64,000 bases of DNA from Anaerolineae bacterium (GTDB lineage: Bacteria > Chloroflexota > Anaerolineae > Aggregatilineales > Phototrophicaceae). A model generated the notes under the pieces. That model made no database searches and was not told where the DNA came from. It worked only from the letters and a program-made list of their open reading frames with translations. Within the stretch, counting starts at the first letter, position 1. Each line of letters opens with the position of its first letter. Positions 45,280-55,813 of this stretch are shown piece by piece. A program made the position numbers and the translations under genes. The stretch spans positions 1-64,000 of the forward strand of contig JAJDUC010000037.1 of the NCBI GenBank assembly GCA_022826865.1, written 5' to 3'.

Positions 45280-47083
45280 CCTGGCGATCGGCGAAGCAAT
45301 AGCGCGGATGGCGAAGGTGGGGCGTTGCTGGTCGCCTAGTTTTGCGCCCGATGGCGGGCAGTTGGCCTTCGTCAGCAATCTCAATGGGCGACCGCAAGTC
45401 TGGCGGATGCCGACTTCGGGCGGTTTCCCCCGCGCCGTCACCGCCTTTGACGAGCAAGTCGCCAGCGTCGCCTGGTCGCCGGACGGTGAATGGCTGGCGG
45501 TGGAGTCGGCGCCGGGCGGGGGGATGAATACTCAAATCGACATCCTGCGGCCAGAGGGCGGCGAGCGACGCCGCTTGACGGCGAGCGGCCTCAGCAACAA
45601 TTGGCTGGGCTGCTGGACGAAGGATGGCCGCCATCTGTTGTTTTCGTCGAACGCCGAGCAGCCGGATGCCATGAATTGCTATCGCATCGAAATCGCCACG
45701 AGCCGGACGGAGAGGCTGACGCGCGGCGTCGGAACGGCGCTGGTCGAGGATGTTTCGGCAAATGGCGAAGATATTCTGCTCAAGCGCGTTGTATATCGAG
45801 GCGACAGCGATGTATATCTTATCGATGCGAATGGCGCTGGGGAAAATCTGCTGACCGAGCATGTCCCGCCGGCGCGCTTTGACAATGCGCGCTTTTCTCC
45901 CGCTGAGCGCGCCCTCTATGCCGTCTCCGACCGCGACCGGGACCGAGCTTGTTTCTGCAGGCTGAGCCTCGATAAAAGCGGAAAGTGGAGCGTGCTTCGG
46001 GCGCGCGCGGATGCCGAATTGGACGAATTCGCGCTGGCGCGCTCTGGAGACATGGCGGCGCTCGTCTGGAATATCGCCGGCCGTCATGAACTCGAACTGA
46101 TAAACCCGACAAATGGAAAGAACCTGGGCTCGGTTGATCTGCCCGGGGAGATCGCTCATTCCCCCCGATTTTCGCCCGATGGCGCGGCCCTGGCTCTCTG
46201 CCTCAGCGGCGCCCGCCTTCCGCAGGATATCTGGATTCTTGATATTGACTCCATGAGCCTGCGCCAACTGACGCACAGCCCTCATGTCGGCGTCGATCTG
46301 GACAGACTCGCCCCCGGGCAGCTACTGACATACGAGGCGCACGATGGCTTGGAGCTTTCGGGCTGGTATTACGTGCCCCCCGGAATTGCGCCTCCACACC
46401 CGACTGTTCTGAGTTTTCATGGAGGACCCGAAGGCCAGGAACAGCCCATTTTCCGCTACGATTATCAGGCCTTGCTGGCGCAAGGCATCGCTGTCTTCGC
46501 GCCGAATGTGCGCGGCTCCTCAGGTTTCGGCAAACGCTTTGTCAATCTGGATAACGGCGCGCTGCGCATTCATGCGATTCGAGACATCGAGTCGAGCGCG
46601 CTGCGCGTTATCGAACGGGGAATCGCCGAAGCGGGGCGCATCGGAATCATGGGCGGCTCTTATGGCGGCTATATGACCATGGCCGGCTTGACCGAATTCC
46701 CGAGGCTTTTTTCGGCGGGCGTCAATCTTTATGGTCTGGTCAACTTCAAGACCTTTTTCGAAGGGACCGAGCCCTGGATGGCCAGCATTTCAAAAGTGGA
46801 ATATGGGGACCCCGATACGGAAGGCGATATGCTCGATGCCCTTTCGCCCATTCACAAGTTGGACCGCGTACAGGCGCCGACGCTGGTCTTGCATGGCGCC
46901 AACGATACCAATGTACCCGTATTTGAAGCCGAGCAAGTCGTAGACGCGCTGCGCGGGAGCGGCGTGCCGGTGGAATACATCCTTTACCCGGACGAAGGGC
47001 ATGGCTTCCAATTGGAAGTAAACCGCATCCACGCCGCAACCGCCATTGTCAAGTGGTTCAGGACACATCTTTTGAATAGTTGA
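45263..47083 (+). CDS. S9 family peptidase (prolyl oligopeptidase type)
   Basis: Cytoplasmic serine peptidase of 606 aa. The N-terminal ~340 residues form a WD/TolB-like beta-propeller (LAFVSNLNGRPQVWRMPTSG; VASVAWSPDGEWLAV). The alpha/beta-hydrolase domain carries Ser466 in GGSYGGY, Asp548 in HGANDTNVP and His580 in DEGHGF. It probably degrades short peptides, which fits its position behind the dpp permease genes. No signal peptide is seen. It overlaps the preceding gene by 17 bases. Confidence 0.9.
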   Translation: MNTQTDLAIGEAIARMAKVGRCWSPSFAPDGGQLAFVSNLNGRPQVWRMPTSGGFPRAVTAFDEQVASVAWSPDGEWLAVESAPGGGMNTQIDILRPEGGERRRLTASGLSNNWLGCWTKDGRHLLFSSNAEQPDAMNCYRIEIATSRTERLTRGVGTALVEDVSANGEDILLKRVVYRGDSDVYLIDANGAGENLLTEHVPPARFDNARFSPAERALYAVSDRDRDRACFCRLSLDKSGKWSVLRARADAELDEFALARSGDMAALVWNIAGRHELELINPTNGKNLGSVDLPGEIAHSPRFSPDGAALALCLSGARLPQDIWILDIDSMSLRQLTHSPHVGVDLDRLAPGQLLTYEAHDGLELSGWYYVPPGIAPPHPTVLSFHGGPEGQEQPIFRYDYQALLAQGIAVFAPNVRGSSGFGKRFVNLDNGALRIHAIRDIESSALRVIERGIAEAGRIGIMGGSYGGYMTMAGLTEFPRLFSAGVNLYGLVNFKTFFEGTEPWMASISKVEYGDPDTEGDMLDALSPIHKLDRVQAPTLVLHGANDTNVPVFEAEQVVDALRGSGVPVEYILYPDEGHGFQLEVNRIHAATAIVKWFRTHLLNS

Positions 47084-47156
47084 ACCGGTCAAGACGGCTG
47101 ACCGCGGGTCTGAGATTTGCTAACATATTTGAAAGATATCGTCAGCAGGAGATGAG

Positions 47157-47999
47157 GTGGAAGAGATGAGTCAGATGACGATCGGCTGCGCGCTCTGGAC
47201 TTTGGGACCAACGCCAACTGTCTCGGCGTTGGCGCGGCAAATGGAAGTCGCCGCCGAAACCGGCTGTGCATCGGTGCAACCCTGGATCGTAAACGTGGAA
47301 TACGACCCCTGCATCCTCGATCCGGAAGTCGGTTCAGCGGCCGACCGGCGCGAGGCGGTCAAGATAGCCGCGTCGCTCGGCTTGAGCTTCAGCGGCTTCT
47401 GCGCGCAGCTGCAAGGCGCAGTGACCTGGGGCGGCCTGGAGGAGAGCGAAGGTTTGCGCTGGCGCATCGAAAAGACCAAGCAGGCACTGGACACGACGGC
47501 CGAGTTAGGCGGAAATATCGTGACCACACACGCCGGCGTTCTGCCCGAGGACAAGTCCGATCCCTCCTACCAGATCCTGCTGGGCTCCGTCGCCGAAATC
47601 GCTGAACATGGTGAGAAGACTGGCGTATACTTTGCGCTGGAGACGGGTCAGGAATCGCCGCAAGCGCTGGGCGACTTCATCGACGAAATTGGCAATCCCT
47701 GGCTCCGCGTGAATTACGATCCCTGCAATCTGCTCCGTTTTGGCTCCGAAGCTGGAACGATCCAGGGTGTCCGCATCCTGGGCGACAAAATCATTCACAC
47801 ACATGCCAAAGATTGGAATCCGGAAACGATGCAAGCGACTTGCGGCGAAGGCCTTGTGCCTTGGGACGGCTACATTCAAGCGCTGCGGGAAATCGGCTAC
47901 AGCGGCGCGCTTGCAATTGAAGACGAGACGGGCAATGAAGACATGATCGATTCCATTGGCCGCAGTTACAAATTCCTGCGGGCTTGCCTCAATGATTAA
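47157..47999 (+). CDS. Sugar phosphate isomerase/epimerase family protein
   Basis: An AP-endonuclease-2-type TIM barrel of 280 aa, the fold of xylose isomerase-like and inosose or tagatose epimerase-like enzymes. Metal-ligand candidates include Glu in ALETGQE, Asp in NYDPCNLL, His in IIHTHAKD and Glu in LAIEDETG. The start is GTG 47157 with AGGAG five bases upstream; ATG 47166 (MSQMTIGCALW) with GAGG is an equally good choice. It overlaps the oxidoreductase gene by eight bases, a common pairing in sugar and cyclitol catabolism. Substrate unknown. Confidence 0.85.
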   Translation: MEEMSQMTIGCALWTLGPTPTVSALARQMEVAAETGCASVQPWIVNVEYDPCILDPEVGSAADRREAVKIAASLGLSFSGFCAQLQGAVTWGGLEESEGLRWRIEKTKQALDTTAELGGNIVTTHAGVLPEDKSDPSYQILLGSVAEIAEHGEKTGVYFALETGQESPQALGDFIDEIGNPWLRVNYDPCNLLRFGSEAGTIQGVRILGDKIIHTHAKDWNPETMQATCGEGLVPWDGYIQALREIGYSGALAIEDETGNEDMIDSIGRSYKFLRACLND

Positions 48000-49038
48000 T
48001 ATCGGCATATTGGGCGCCGGCGGCATCGCCGCGCTAAGCCACTTGCCGGAGATCGCGCAAGTCCCGGGCCTGCGTGTGACTCACATCTGCGGGCGGCGGG
48101 AAAAGCGGCTGCGCTTGCTCTGCGATCGTTATGATGTTCCCCGCTTTTCCACGGCATGGTCGGACCTGCTAAATGATGAGAGCCTGGATGGTGTGATCGT
48201 CGCGCTGCCACACCCGCTGCATGCGGAAGCCGGGCTGGCCGCGCTTGAGCGCGGCCTGCACCTCTTCATGCAGAAACCGCTGTGCACGACCATCGGCGAA
48301 GCGGATCAATTGCTGGCGGCGAGCGCATCCCGTCCCGGGCAGATTGTTTATTGCCGGCCCTCGTTTGACGCGGTCGTCTATGAGATGCGGCGGCAATTGG
48401 CGGCCGAGGCAATCGGAACGGTGTCCGGCGCCTTCGCGCGGCACAGCCACGGCGGGCCGGAGATCTATTACGCCGAGGTCTCAGATAGCTTCAACGAAGC
48501 GCGCGTCGACGATTTGTGGTTCTTCGATGCGGAGACGACCGACGGCGGCGCGCTGATCGATATGGGGGTCTATTCCATTGCCAATATCGTAGCGCTCTTG
48601 GGCAAGGTGGATTATGTGACCGCGCGCATGTCCACCGTCGCCAAACCAACCGCTCTGGAAGACACCGCGACCCTGATTCTGGAAATGGCGAATGGCGCGC
48701 TGGCCACGGCCGAAACCGGCTGGTGCGATCCGGCGCGTTCGTCTTACCTGCGTGTGCATGGCAGCGCCGGCAAGTTGGTCCAGCAGGGCAATGCCGTCGC
48801 CTGTATTCGTCCCAGCTCCTACGAACGCGAGTGGGCGCCGCCGCTCGTGGATGAAATCGCGCCCGAACCAGTCGTCAATCAGCACGAGGAATGGCTGCGC
48901 TGCATCGAAAATGGCGCGCAGCCGGCGCTATCCAATCTGTGGACGGCTCGACATATCATGGAGATTATGCTGGCCGCGGTCGCCTCCAACCGGGATGGCA
49001 GCCGCGTCCCCATCCGGTCGCATCCGCAAGCAGTCTAA
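47992..49038 (+). CDS. Gfo/Idh/MocA family oxidoreductase
   Basis: NAD(P)-dependent sugar or cyclitol dehydrogenase, 348 aa. ATG 47992 gives MINIGILGAGGIAALSHLPEIA, the Rossmann start of the family; an earlier ATG at 47956 would lie inside the upstream gene. The conserved E-K/Q-P equivalent appears as LFMQKPLCTT and the C-terminal domain has GGALIDMGVYSIANIVALLG, with Asp and His-region residues of the active site. It is coupled by overlap with the isomerase gene. Confidence 0.9.
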   Translation: MINIGILGAGGIAALSHLPEIAQVPGLRVTHICGRREKRLRLLCDRYDVPRFSTAWSDLLNDESLDGVIVALPHPLHAEAGLAALERGLHLFMQKPLCTTIGEADQLLAASASRPGQIVYCRPSFDAVVYEMRRQLAAEAIGTVSGAFARHSHGGPEIYYAEVSDSFNEARVDDLWFFDAETTDGGALIDMGVYSIANIVALLGKVDYVTARMSTVAKPTALEDTATLILEMANGALATAETGWCDPARSSYLRVHGSAGKLVQQGNAVACIRPSSYEREWAPPLVDEIAPEPVVNQHEEWLRCIENGAQPALSNLWTARHIMEIMLAAVASNRDGSRVPIRSHPQAV

Positions 49039-49048
49039 CGACGCGGAT

Positions 49049-50557
49049 TTACAATTCCACACCAAGCGCGGTGAACGACAGCGGCGGCAGACTCAATTCG
49101 GCGACGCCATCGATAATTCTGGGCGCGTAAATCGCCTGCGCTGTAATCTGCTTTGGATTATCCCAACTATTGTGGGCTTTGGGATCGCTGCCCGTCAGTT
49201 GCTGGGCCGATGTGACGCGCTTAGGCTTGACATCCTGCCAATGAATCTCAAGCGGCATTCTTTCCGTCAGACTGCGGTTGACGATGAAAATGGTGTTGGC
49301 GCCGGCCCCGGCGTCATGCGCGGACGAGACATCCAAAAGCGGCATATCGCCAAACTTCTTCGTCTCATAACGAGGCGACTCCACCAACAGGTCGAGTGAA
49401 TTCCCGCTCGCCATCTGGCTGAACATCAACAGAGGATAATAGATCGTCTGTTTGAGCAAGTCGTCGGCCGAAGTCAACATCGGCGCGATCACATTGACAA
49501 TCTGCGCGATACAGGCGATTTTTACGACATTGGATTTGCGCAGGAAGACATTCAGCCACTGCGCCACCACCAAGGCGTCTTCCAGGTTGTAGACTTCTTC
49601 GAGCAGATGCGGAGCTTCCTTCCAATCGCCGCGCCGGTCCGCCTCTTCGCGAGCTTTGTACCAAACATTCCACTCGTCCCAGGACAGATAAACATCGTGC
49701 CTGGAACGCGTCTTGGCTTTGACATAGCGCAGAACAGCCGCAACCGTGTCGACATAATCTTCCAATGCGGCGCTGAGACCCAGGTAGCTGGGCGTATCCT
49801 TTTCAAGGTTGTCGGCGTAATAATGCATCGAGTGATATTGCACCAGCTCCCAACACTCTTCCAGGCCGATGCGGTCCCAATCAGGATAGCTGGGCATCTT
49901 CGAGCTTGAAGAGCCGCAGAGCACAAGCTCTATCGAATCATCGTGCAGTTTCATCATTTTGGCGGCTTCGCGCGCTTTCACAGCATACCCGGCCGCATCG
50001 AGATGTCCGATCTGCCAGAGCCCGTCCATCTCATTTCCCAGGCACCAGTACTTGACGCCATAGGGCTCCTTCTGCCCGTTTTCGGCGCGCAGATCGGCAT
50101 ACTGGCTGCCGGGCGGCGCATTGCAATACTCAACCAGGTTGGCGGCGTCTTGTATGCTGCCGGCGCCCAGATTCACGGCGAGCATCGCTTCCGCGCCAAT
50201 CTCGCGGCAGAAGCGCATGAATTCATCGGTGCCGAATTGATTGCTTTCGAGTGATTGCCAAGCGAGCTCGCGCCGCCGTGGTCGCTGGTCTTTTGGCCCG
50301 ATGCCGTCTTCCCAGCGGTAGCCGCTGACGAAATTGCCGCCCGGGTAACGCATGGAGCGGAAGTTCAACTCTCGCAGCGCCGCCAGTACATCTTTCCGCA
50401 AGCCCTGTTCATCTGCCTGGGGCGAAGCTGGGTCGTAGATGCCTTCATATATGCATCGGCCCAGATGTTCAGCGAATCCACTGAAAAGCAGAGGCGAAAT
50501 CTCGCTGATGACGCGCTTGGTATCGATATAGATGCGGGCTGTCTTATCCGTGCTCAT
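49049..50557 (-). CDS. Alpha-L-arabinofuranosidase (GH51)
   Basis: Retaining exo-arabinofuranosidase of 502 aa, cytoplasmic. Family motifs are [39 protein letters not shown] and the acid/base Glu176 in WCLGNEMDG. The nucleophile is Glu295 in [16 protein letters not shown] precedes ATG 50557. It faces the oxidoreductase gene tail to tail. With the GH127 enzyme it gives the cell both alpha- and beta-specific arabinofuranosidases. Confidence 0.93.
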   Translation of the reverse strand: MSTDKTARIYIDTKRVISEISPLLFSGFAEHLGRCIYEGIYDPASPQADEQGLRKDVLAALRELNFRSMRYPGGNFVSGYRWEDGIGPKDQRPRRRELAWQSLESNQFGTDEFMRFCREIGAEAMLAVNLGAGSIQDAANLVEYCNAPPGSQYADLRAENGQKEPYGVKYWCLGNEMDGLWQIGHLDAAGYAVKAREAAKMMKLHDDSIELVLCGSSSSKMPSYPDWDRIGLEECWELVQYHSMHYYADNLEKDTPSYLGLSAALEDYVDTVAAVLRYVKAKTRSRHDVYLSWDEWNVWYKAREEADRRGDWKEAPHLLEEVYNLEDALVVAQWLNVFLRKSNVVKIACIAQIVNVIAPMLTSADDLLKQTIYYPLLMFSQMASGNSLDLLVESPRYETKKFGDMPLLDVSSAHDAGAGANTIFIVNRSLTERMPLEIHWQDVKPKRVTSAQQLTGSDPKAHNSWDNPKQITAQAIYAPRIIDGVAELSLPPLSFTALGVEL

Positions 50558-50703
50558 TGCGAATCTCTCTACTCGAGTTGCTTGGATATAAAGACGTAAT
50601 GACGACGATCTGCCGAGCGCAAATATATTCTAGCGCAGGCAAATCGAGCTGCAATGATTCAACTTCCGCCCTTTGATCAACCAAGCGCCGACCTGGGCCG
50701 GCC

Positions 50704-53172
50704 TTATTGCGACAAATCGAGAATGGAAGCGCGCCAGATATCGCGATTGTATTCGGCAATCGTCCGATCCGACGAGAAAAAGCCGGAGCGAGCGGCATTG
50801 AGAATCGACATTGTTGTCCAGCCTTCCTGGTCCGCATAAGCTGCCGCCACCTGCTCTTGGGCGGCGATGTAGCTTTCAAAATCGGCGCAGAGCATATATT
50901 CATCGTGATACAAAAGGGAATCGACTATCGGGCGATACAGGTTGGTGTCGCCGCCGGAGAATTGGCCATTGGCGATCCAATCGATCGCTTCGCGCAGCGC
51001 CGCGTTCGATTCGTAATAATCGCGAGGGTTGTATCCGCTCTCCCGAGTCGCAAAGACTTCTTCCGTGGTTAAGCCGAAGAGGAAAAAATTCCCGGCGCCG
51101 ACGCGTTCGCGTATCTCAATATTTGCGCCGTCCAGCGTGCCCAGCGTCAGGGCGCCGTTAAGGGCGAATTTCATGTTGCCGGTACCGGAGGCCTCTTTGC
51201 CCGCCAGCGAGATCTGTTCGGAAATGTCCGCCGCCGGATAAATCAGGTGGCCGGACGTGACATTGAAATTCGGGATGAAAACCACAGTCAGCCGATCGGC
51301 CGAGACCGGATCCCGATTGACAGCTTCGGCGACCGCGTTGATCAGCTTAATGATCAGTTTCGCCATGTAATAACCGGGCGCCGCCTTGGCGCCGAAGATG
51401 AATGTCGTCGGCGCTTGTTCCGCTTCCGGATTCGCCTTCAGCTTTTGATAGAGGTGGATGATGTGCAGGGTCTTCAAGAGCTGTCGTTTATATTCGTGGA
51501 GGCGCTTGACCATAACATCAAACATGGAATCGGCGCGCAGGCTCAGCCCAAGCCTGTCGCTAACATAATCCGCCAATTGCGCTTTGTTCGCCTGCTTCAT
51601 CGCGCGCCAGGCGCTCCGGAATTCGGGATCATCGACGTAATCTTCCAATTGCGCCAATTCCTCCAGATCTGTCAGCCAGCCGGCGCCAATCCGCTCGGTG
51701 ATGAGTTCCGCCAGAATCGGATTGGCGAGACGCATGAAGCGGCGCGGCGTGACGCCATTTGTTTTATTGCCGAACTTCTCCGGCCACATCGCCGCGAAAT
51801 CCGGGAAGACGCGCGTCCGCAGCAATTCTGATTGCAGCTCGGCCACGCCATTGACCGAATAACTGCCGACGCAGGCGAGGTTGGCCATACGCACCTGTTT
51901 TTCCCGGCCTTCTTCAATGATCGACATTCGTTCGACGCGGCCGATATCGCCGGGGAAGGTCATACGCACATCGTCCAGGAAACGGCGATTGATCTCGAAA
52001 ATGATTTCCAGATGACGCGGCAGCACTTTTTCCATCAGCCAGACCGGCCATTTCTCGAGCGCTTCCGGCAGCAAGGTATGCTGGGTTGCGGCGAAAGCGC
52101 GCGTCGTAATATCCCAGGCGCGCTCCCAAGACAAATGATATGTATCAACCATCAGTCGCATGAACTCGGCGATGGCGATCACCGGATGCGAATCGTTGAG
52201 GTGAATCACCGCCACATCGGGCAATTCCTCCCAATCGACATTCTTGATCATGAAGCGTTTGATGATGTTGTTCAGCGAGCAGGCCACAAAAAAGTACTGC
52301 TGCTTCAGGCGCAATTCCTTTCCCTGCGGCGTATTGTCGTTGGGGTAGAGCACCTTGGTCACATTTTCGGAGCTCGTCTTCTGCTCAACGGCGCGCGAAT
52401 AATCGCCCACATCAAAAAGCTGTAAATCGAATTCGCGCGTGGCGCGGGCGCTCCAGAGCCGCAGCATATTAACGGTCTTGGTTTTGTAGCCCGGCACCAG
52501 CGTATGGTAAGGTTGGCCCATAATGGTCTGGGCGGGATGCCAGCGCACGCGATAGTCGCCATCGGCGTCTTCATAACTTTCGGTCCAGCCCCCAAAGCCG
52601 ACCTCCACCATGTCGTCCGGCTGTGGAAACTCCCAGGGATTGCCGTAATAGAGCCATTCATCCGGGCTTTCCACCTGCCAGCCGTCGCGGAACGATTGAC
52701 GGAAGATGCCGTATTCATAGCGAATGCCATAACCGACCGCGGGAATATTCAGAGTCGCCAGCGAATCCATGAAACAGGCGGACAGACGCCCCAGCCCGCC
52801 GTTGCCCAAGCCGGGCTCAATATCCAGATTGATCAGATCAGCGAGGTTGATGCCTTGCTGCAGAGTGGTCTGCCTGGCGAGTTCATAGGTATCGGTGTAA
52901 AGCAGGTTCTTTTCCAACTGCTGGCCGATCAGATATTCGGCCGACAGGTAATAGACAAACTTGGGATTCTGGCGGAAGTAGCAATCGACATTTTGCTGCC
53001 AGTTATACATCATATAATCGCGCACGGTGTGGGCGAGCGCGGTGTACAGATCATGTCCCGTCGCCGTATATATCGCTTGCCCGCGCGTGTAATAGAGATT
53101 GTCTCGAAAAGCCTGGTCAAAGGCTTCTTGTGAGCGTTCCACTTGCGTGATGTTCTCGAAATTTGCGATCAC
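50704..53172 (-). CDS. glgP: Glycogen phosphorylase, classical GT35 type
   Basis: A second PLP-dependent phosphorylase, 822 aa, of the E. coli/muscle type. It has [54 protein letters not shown] and the PLP site [14 protein letters not shown] with Lys668. No DUF3417 domain is present. It starts with GTG 53172 after AGGACGG. A promoter-like pair with an inverted repeat in its spacer lies upstream (53205-53232). Having both phosphorylase types suggests separate control or substrate length preference. Confidence 0.95.
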   Translation of the reverse strand: MIANFENITQVERSQEAFDQAFRDNLYYTRGQAIYTATGHDLYTALAHTVRDYMMYNWQQNVDCYFRQNPKFVYYLSAEYLIGQQLEKNLLYTDTYELARQTTLQQGINLADLINLDIEPGLGNGGLGRLSACFMDSLATLNIPAVGYGIRYEYGIFRQSFRDGWQVESPDEWLYYGNPWEFPQPDDMVEVGFGGWTESYEDADGDYRVRWHPAQTIMGQPYHTLVPGYKTKTVNMLRLWSARATREFDLQLFDVGDYSRAVEQKTSSENVTKVLYPNDNTPQGKELRLKQQYFFVACSLNNIIKRFMIKNVDWEELPDVAVIHLNDSHPVIAIAEFMRLMVDTYHLSWERAWDITTRAFAATQHTLLPEALEKWPVWLMEKVLPRHLEIIFEINRRFLDDVRMTFPGDIGRVERMSIIEEGREKQVRMANLACVGSYSVNGVAELQSELLRTRVFPDFAAMWPEKFGNKTNGVTPRRFMRLANPILAELITERIGAGWLTDLEELAQLEDYVDDPEFRSAWRAMKQANKAQLADYVSDRLGLSLRADSMFDVMVKRLHEYKRQLLKTLHIIHLYQKLKANPEAEQAPTTFIFGAKAAPGYYMAKLIIKLINAVAEAVNRDPVSADRLTVVFIPNFNVTSGHLIYPAADISEQISLAGKEASGTGNMKFALNGALTLGTLDGANIEIRERVGAGNFFLFGLTTEEVFATRESGYNPRDYYESNAALREAIDWIANGQFSGGDTNLYRPIVDSLLYHDEYMLCADFESYIAAQEQVAAAYADQEGWTTMSILNAARSGFFSSDRTIAEYNRDIWRASILDLSQ

Positions 53173-53204
53173 AGCGCACCGTCCTGTAGATTCCAGCCGA
53201 GTGA

Positions 53205-53232
53205 CTTTTAGCGGGAACCGCTATATTCTCAA
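53205..53232 (-). promoter_or_regulatory. Candidate promoter with embedded operator for the second glgP
   Basis: On the minus strand TTGAGA (53232-53227) and TAAAAG (53210-53205) are 16 bases apart. A perfect inverted repeat TAGCGG-GAA-CCGCTA (53209-53223, plus-strand reading) fills the spacer. A repressor bound there would block RNA polymerase. The regulator is unknown. Confidence 0.45.
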
Positions 53233-53370
53233 AACCATCGCTTGTCCGATAGTATGAACTCGTCAAAATAATAGTCCGGCAACTGTCGTTCTGGCAACAG
53301 CGTCTCCTATATCTGTGAATAAATTGCCGTTCGCGCGGGCCGGGCGCTGAATTGTCGGGGAGCCCAATTG

Positions 53371-54786
53371 ATGAAACGACCGAACATTCTGATTCTATAC
53401 ACAGATCAGCAGCGTTGGGATGCCCTCGGCGCCAATGGCAACGCGGAAATCATCACGCCGAATCTTGACGCGCTGGCGGCCCGCGGCCTGAATTGCGCAC
53501 GCCATTTTGTGCAGAATCCGGTCTGCATGCCAAGCCGCATCAGCATGCTCTCCGGCCGCTATCCATCATCGCTTGGCATCACGCACATGGGTGTGCCTGT
53601 GCCGGAAGACACAATTACCCTGCCGGGCATCCTCAAGCAGTACGGCTACCGAACGGCGAATATCGGCAAGCTCCATTTTCTGCCCCACGCCAACCGCGAC
53701 CATCGCCTGCCGCATCCGTCCTATGGCTTCGATCACTTGGAAATCGCCGATGAACCCGGGGTCTACGAAGACGCCTATCGCGCCTGGGCGCGCAGCCAGG
53801 CGCCGGAGCAGATGGACGGCATCAGCGCCGGTTTGCCGCCGGGTACGCGCGTTTGGCAGCAAACCATGGGCATAGACGACGGCGTGACCCATCGGGGCGA
53901 GCCGGAAGGACGGCATGACCATAAGGGCGCGATTCCATTTGCCGCGGACGATCACTTGACGCACAGCGCTTTCGTCGGCGAAAGGACGATCGATTATATC
54001 CAGCGCGGGGGCGACGCGCCCTTCTTGTGCATCTCCGGGTTCTATTCGCCGCACGCGCCCTGGATCGCTCCGCAAAAATACCTCGATCTCTACGACCCGG
54101 CGCAGCTTTCGCTCCCAAGCTTCCCGCCAGCGACGGACGCGCAGCGACCGGCCGATCCCGATGCGGCCTTCTCCAATGAGCAGTTGCGCGGCGCCAGGCA
54201 GGGTTACTACGCCATGGTCAGCGAAGTCGATCATTATGTCGGGCGGATCCTGGAGGCGCTCGACGCCAGCGGAAAGCGCGATGATACCATCGTCATCTTC
54301 ACATCGGATCACGGAGAGTGGCTGGGCGATCATCTGCGCTTCGGCAAGGGATATCCCGCTGATGATGCGGTGAGCCGCGTTCCGCTGATCATTGACGCGC
54401 CGGGCCAAGCCGAGGGCCTTCGCTATGACGGCGTGGTCGAAGCCCTGGACATCGTTCCGACATTGCTCGATCTTGCCGCGATTCAGATCCCGCCTTTCAT
54501 GCAGGGCGAGAGCCTGGCCGGTGTTTTAGCCGGAACTGGATCGCGAAGGAAAGAGCTGGCTCTCACCGAAGGGGTGGGCTGGAAGTGCCTGCGCAGCGGG
54601 CAGTTCCGTTATCTTGTGCATGCGGATGGACGGGAAAACCTCTGGGACCTGCGCGCCGATCCTGGCGAATACGAAGATGTATCCCGCAGTGATTCTTACC
54701 GCAATGCCCTGGCCGAATGTCGACGCGCCCTGCTCCAGCGGCTGCTCGAAGCCGAACGGCCGCTGCCACGAACCTGGGCCTACTGA
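53371..54786 (+). CDS. Sulfatase, formylglycine type
   Basis: Sulfate-ester hydrolase of 471 aa. Cys52 in the motif Cys-Met-Pro-Ser-Arg is the residue converted to formylglycine. Metal ligands sit in LYTDQQRWD and TSDHGEWLGDH. ATG 53371 lies behind GGGAG; a TTG at 53368 is also possible. There is no signal peptide, so the substrate is probably taken up first. The gene is divergent from glgP2 and convergent with the DapA-like gene. The sulfated substrate (sugar or small molecule) is unknown, and the maturing enzyme is not in the window. Confidence 0.92.
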   Translation: MKRPNILILYTDQQRWDALGANGNAEIITPNLDALAARGLNCARHFVQNPVCMPSRISMLSGRYPSSLGITHMGVPVPEDTITLPGILKQYGYRTANIGKLHFLPHANRDHRLPHPSYGFDHLEIADEPGVYEDAYRAWARSQAPEQMDGISAGLPPGTRVWQQTMGIDDGVTHRGEPEGRHDHKGAIPFAADDHLTHSAFVGERTIDYIQRGGDAPFLCISGFYSPHAPWIAPQKYLDLYDPAQLSLPSFPPATDAQRPADPDAAFSNEQLRGARQGYYAMVSEVDHYVGRILEALDASGKRDDTIVIFTSDHGEWLGDHLRFGKGYPADDAVSRVPLIIDAPGQAEGLRYDGVVEALDIVPTLLDLAAIQIPPFMQGESLAGVLAGTGSRRKELALTEGVGWKCLRSGQFRYLVHADGRENLWDLRADPGEYEDVSRSDSYRNALAECRRALLQRLLEAERPLPRTWAY

Positions 54787-54804
54787 TATAAGTGTGTTTC
54801 GGCG

Positions 54805-55710
54805 CTAGAGCAGGGGATAGCCGTCAACGGCGTCAGACGCGACCCGAGACCACAGCGCTTCCACAGCGCGAATGTCGTCAGCGTTCAGGCCGATCTTTTG
54901 CGGGTCTCGCGCAAAGTCCGAGCGAATGACGCCGCGCCGCCATAGCAAGTATTTGTGCAGCGAGACGCCGTATACCATCGCATAATTGAGAAGCGGCAGC
55001 AGATTGAAACTGATGCGCTCGGCCTCCTCCAGGTTGCCCGCGCGATAACTGTTGTAAATCTTGACTTGCAGATCAACAAAGCCGCCGGCCGGCATGTTGC
55101 CGCAAGCGCCTCGCTCCAACTCGTCGACCAGGTAGATGCCATTGGCGCCGCCGAAGACGCCCGCGCAGTTGCCTTGATCCAGTTCCAGGATTTGATTGAT
55201 GTGCTGCAAGATCGGGATTGTCTCTTCCTTGATATACAGAATGTTCGCTTCGGCCGCCAGTAGCTCCACCAGTTCTTGCGGCGCGAGCGGCGTACCGATG
55301 GGAGCGGGCGCATTCTGGACGATCAGCGGACGCGCGTATTGCGCCAGACCGCGGAAATAAGCTTTTACAGCCGCCTTTGGCGCCTTGCGCAAGTAAGGCG
55401 GCATCGCCATCAGGGCGGTCGCCTCATGCTCGCTGGCATGCCGCGCAAATTCCTGGGCCAGGCGCAGATTGATGCCCTGTACGCCGACAACGAATGGCGC
55501 CCGCCCGGCGATCTCTCGCGCGCAAAACTCGACTATCTGCATTCGCTCGGCATCGCTCAATGTGAAGAATTCGCTGGCGAGCGCGGGTACGACCAGGCCA
55601 TGTACGCCGGCGGCCATACAGAATTCGATTTGGCTTGCGAGACTGTCCCAGTCGATTTCGCCTTCCTCGTCGAAAGGCGTCTGCAGTATCTGATAGATGC
55701 CAGCTAGCAC
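54805..55710 (-). CDS. DapA-like aldolase/lyase family protein
   Basis: A DHDPS/NAL-type TIM barrel of 301 aa. The Schiff-base lysine is Lys161 in YIKEET. The catalytic tyrosine of true DapA, normally in Y-N-x-P, is replaced by glutamine in IVQNAPAPIG (Gln132), so dihydrodipicolinate synthesis is unlikely. I set the start at GTG 55710, seven bases after GGAGGA, giving MLAGIYQILQTPFDEEGEID. The reading from TTG 55725 would swallow that ribosome-binding site. Its position 103 bases from a divergent sugar-acid-dehydratase-like gene suggests a keto-deoxy sugar acid lyase, as inference. Confidence 0.8.
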   Translation of the reverse strand: MLAGIYQILQTPFDEEGEIDWDSLASQIEFCMAAGVHGLVVPALASEFFTLSDAERMQIVEFCAREIAGRAPFVVGVQGINLRLAQEFARHASEHEATALMAMPPYLRKAPKAAVKAYFRGLAQYARPLIVQNAPAPIGTPLAPQELVELLAAEANILYIKEETIPILQHINQILELDQGNCAGVFGGANGIYLVDELERGACGNMPAGGFVDLQVKIYNSYRAGNLEEAERISFNLLPLLNYAMVYGVSLHKYLLWRRGVIRSDFARDPQKIGLNADDIRAVEALWSRVASDAVDGYPLL

Positions 55711-55813
55711 AGGCAATTCCTCCAATTCATTCCGGCGCTTTGCGGAACGATGACCGATCTCCTAAACTATAGCCGTCCCATAGGATTGTATCCAGCGCTC
55801 GACGAGGCAAAGC

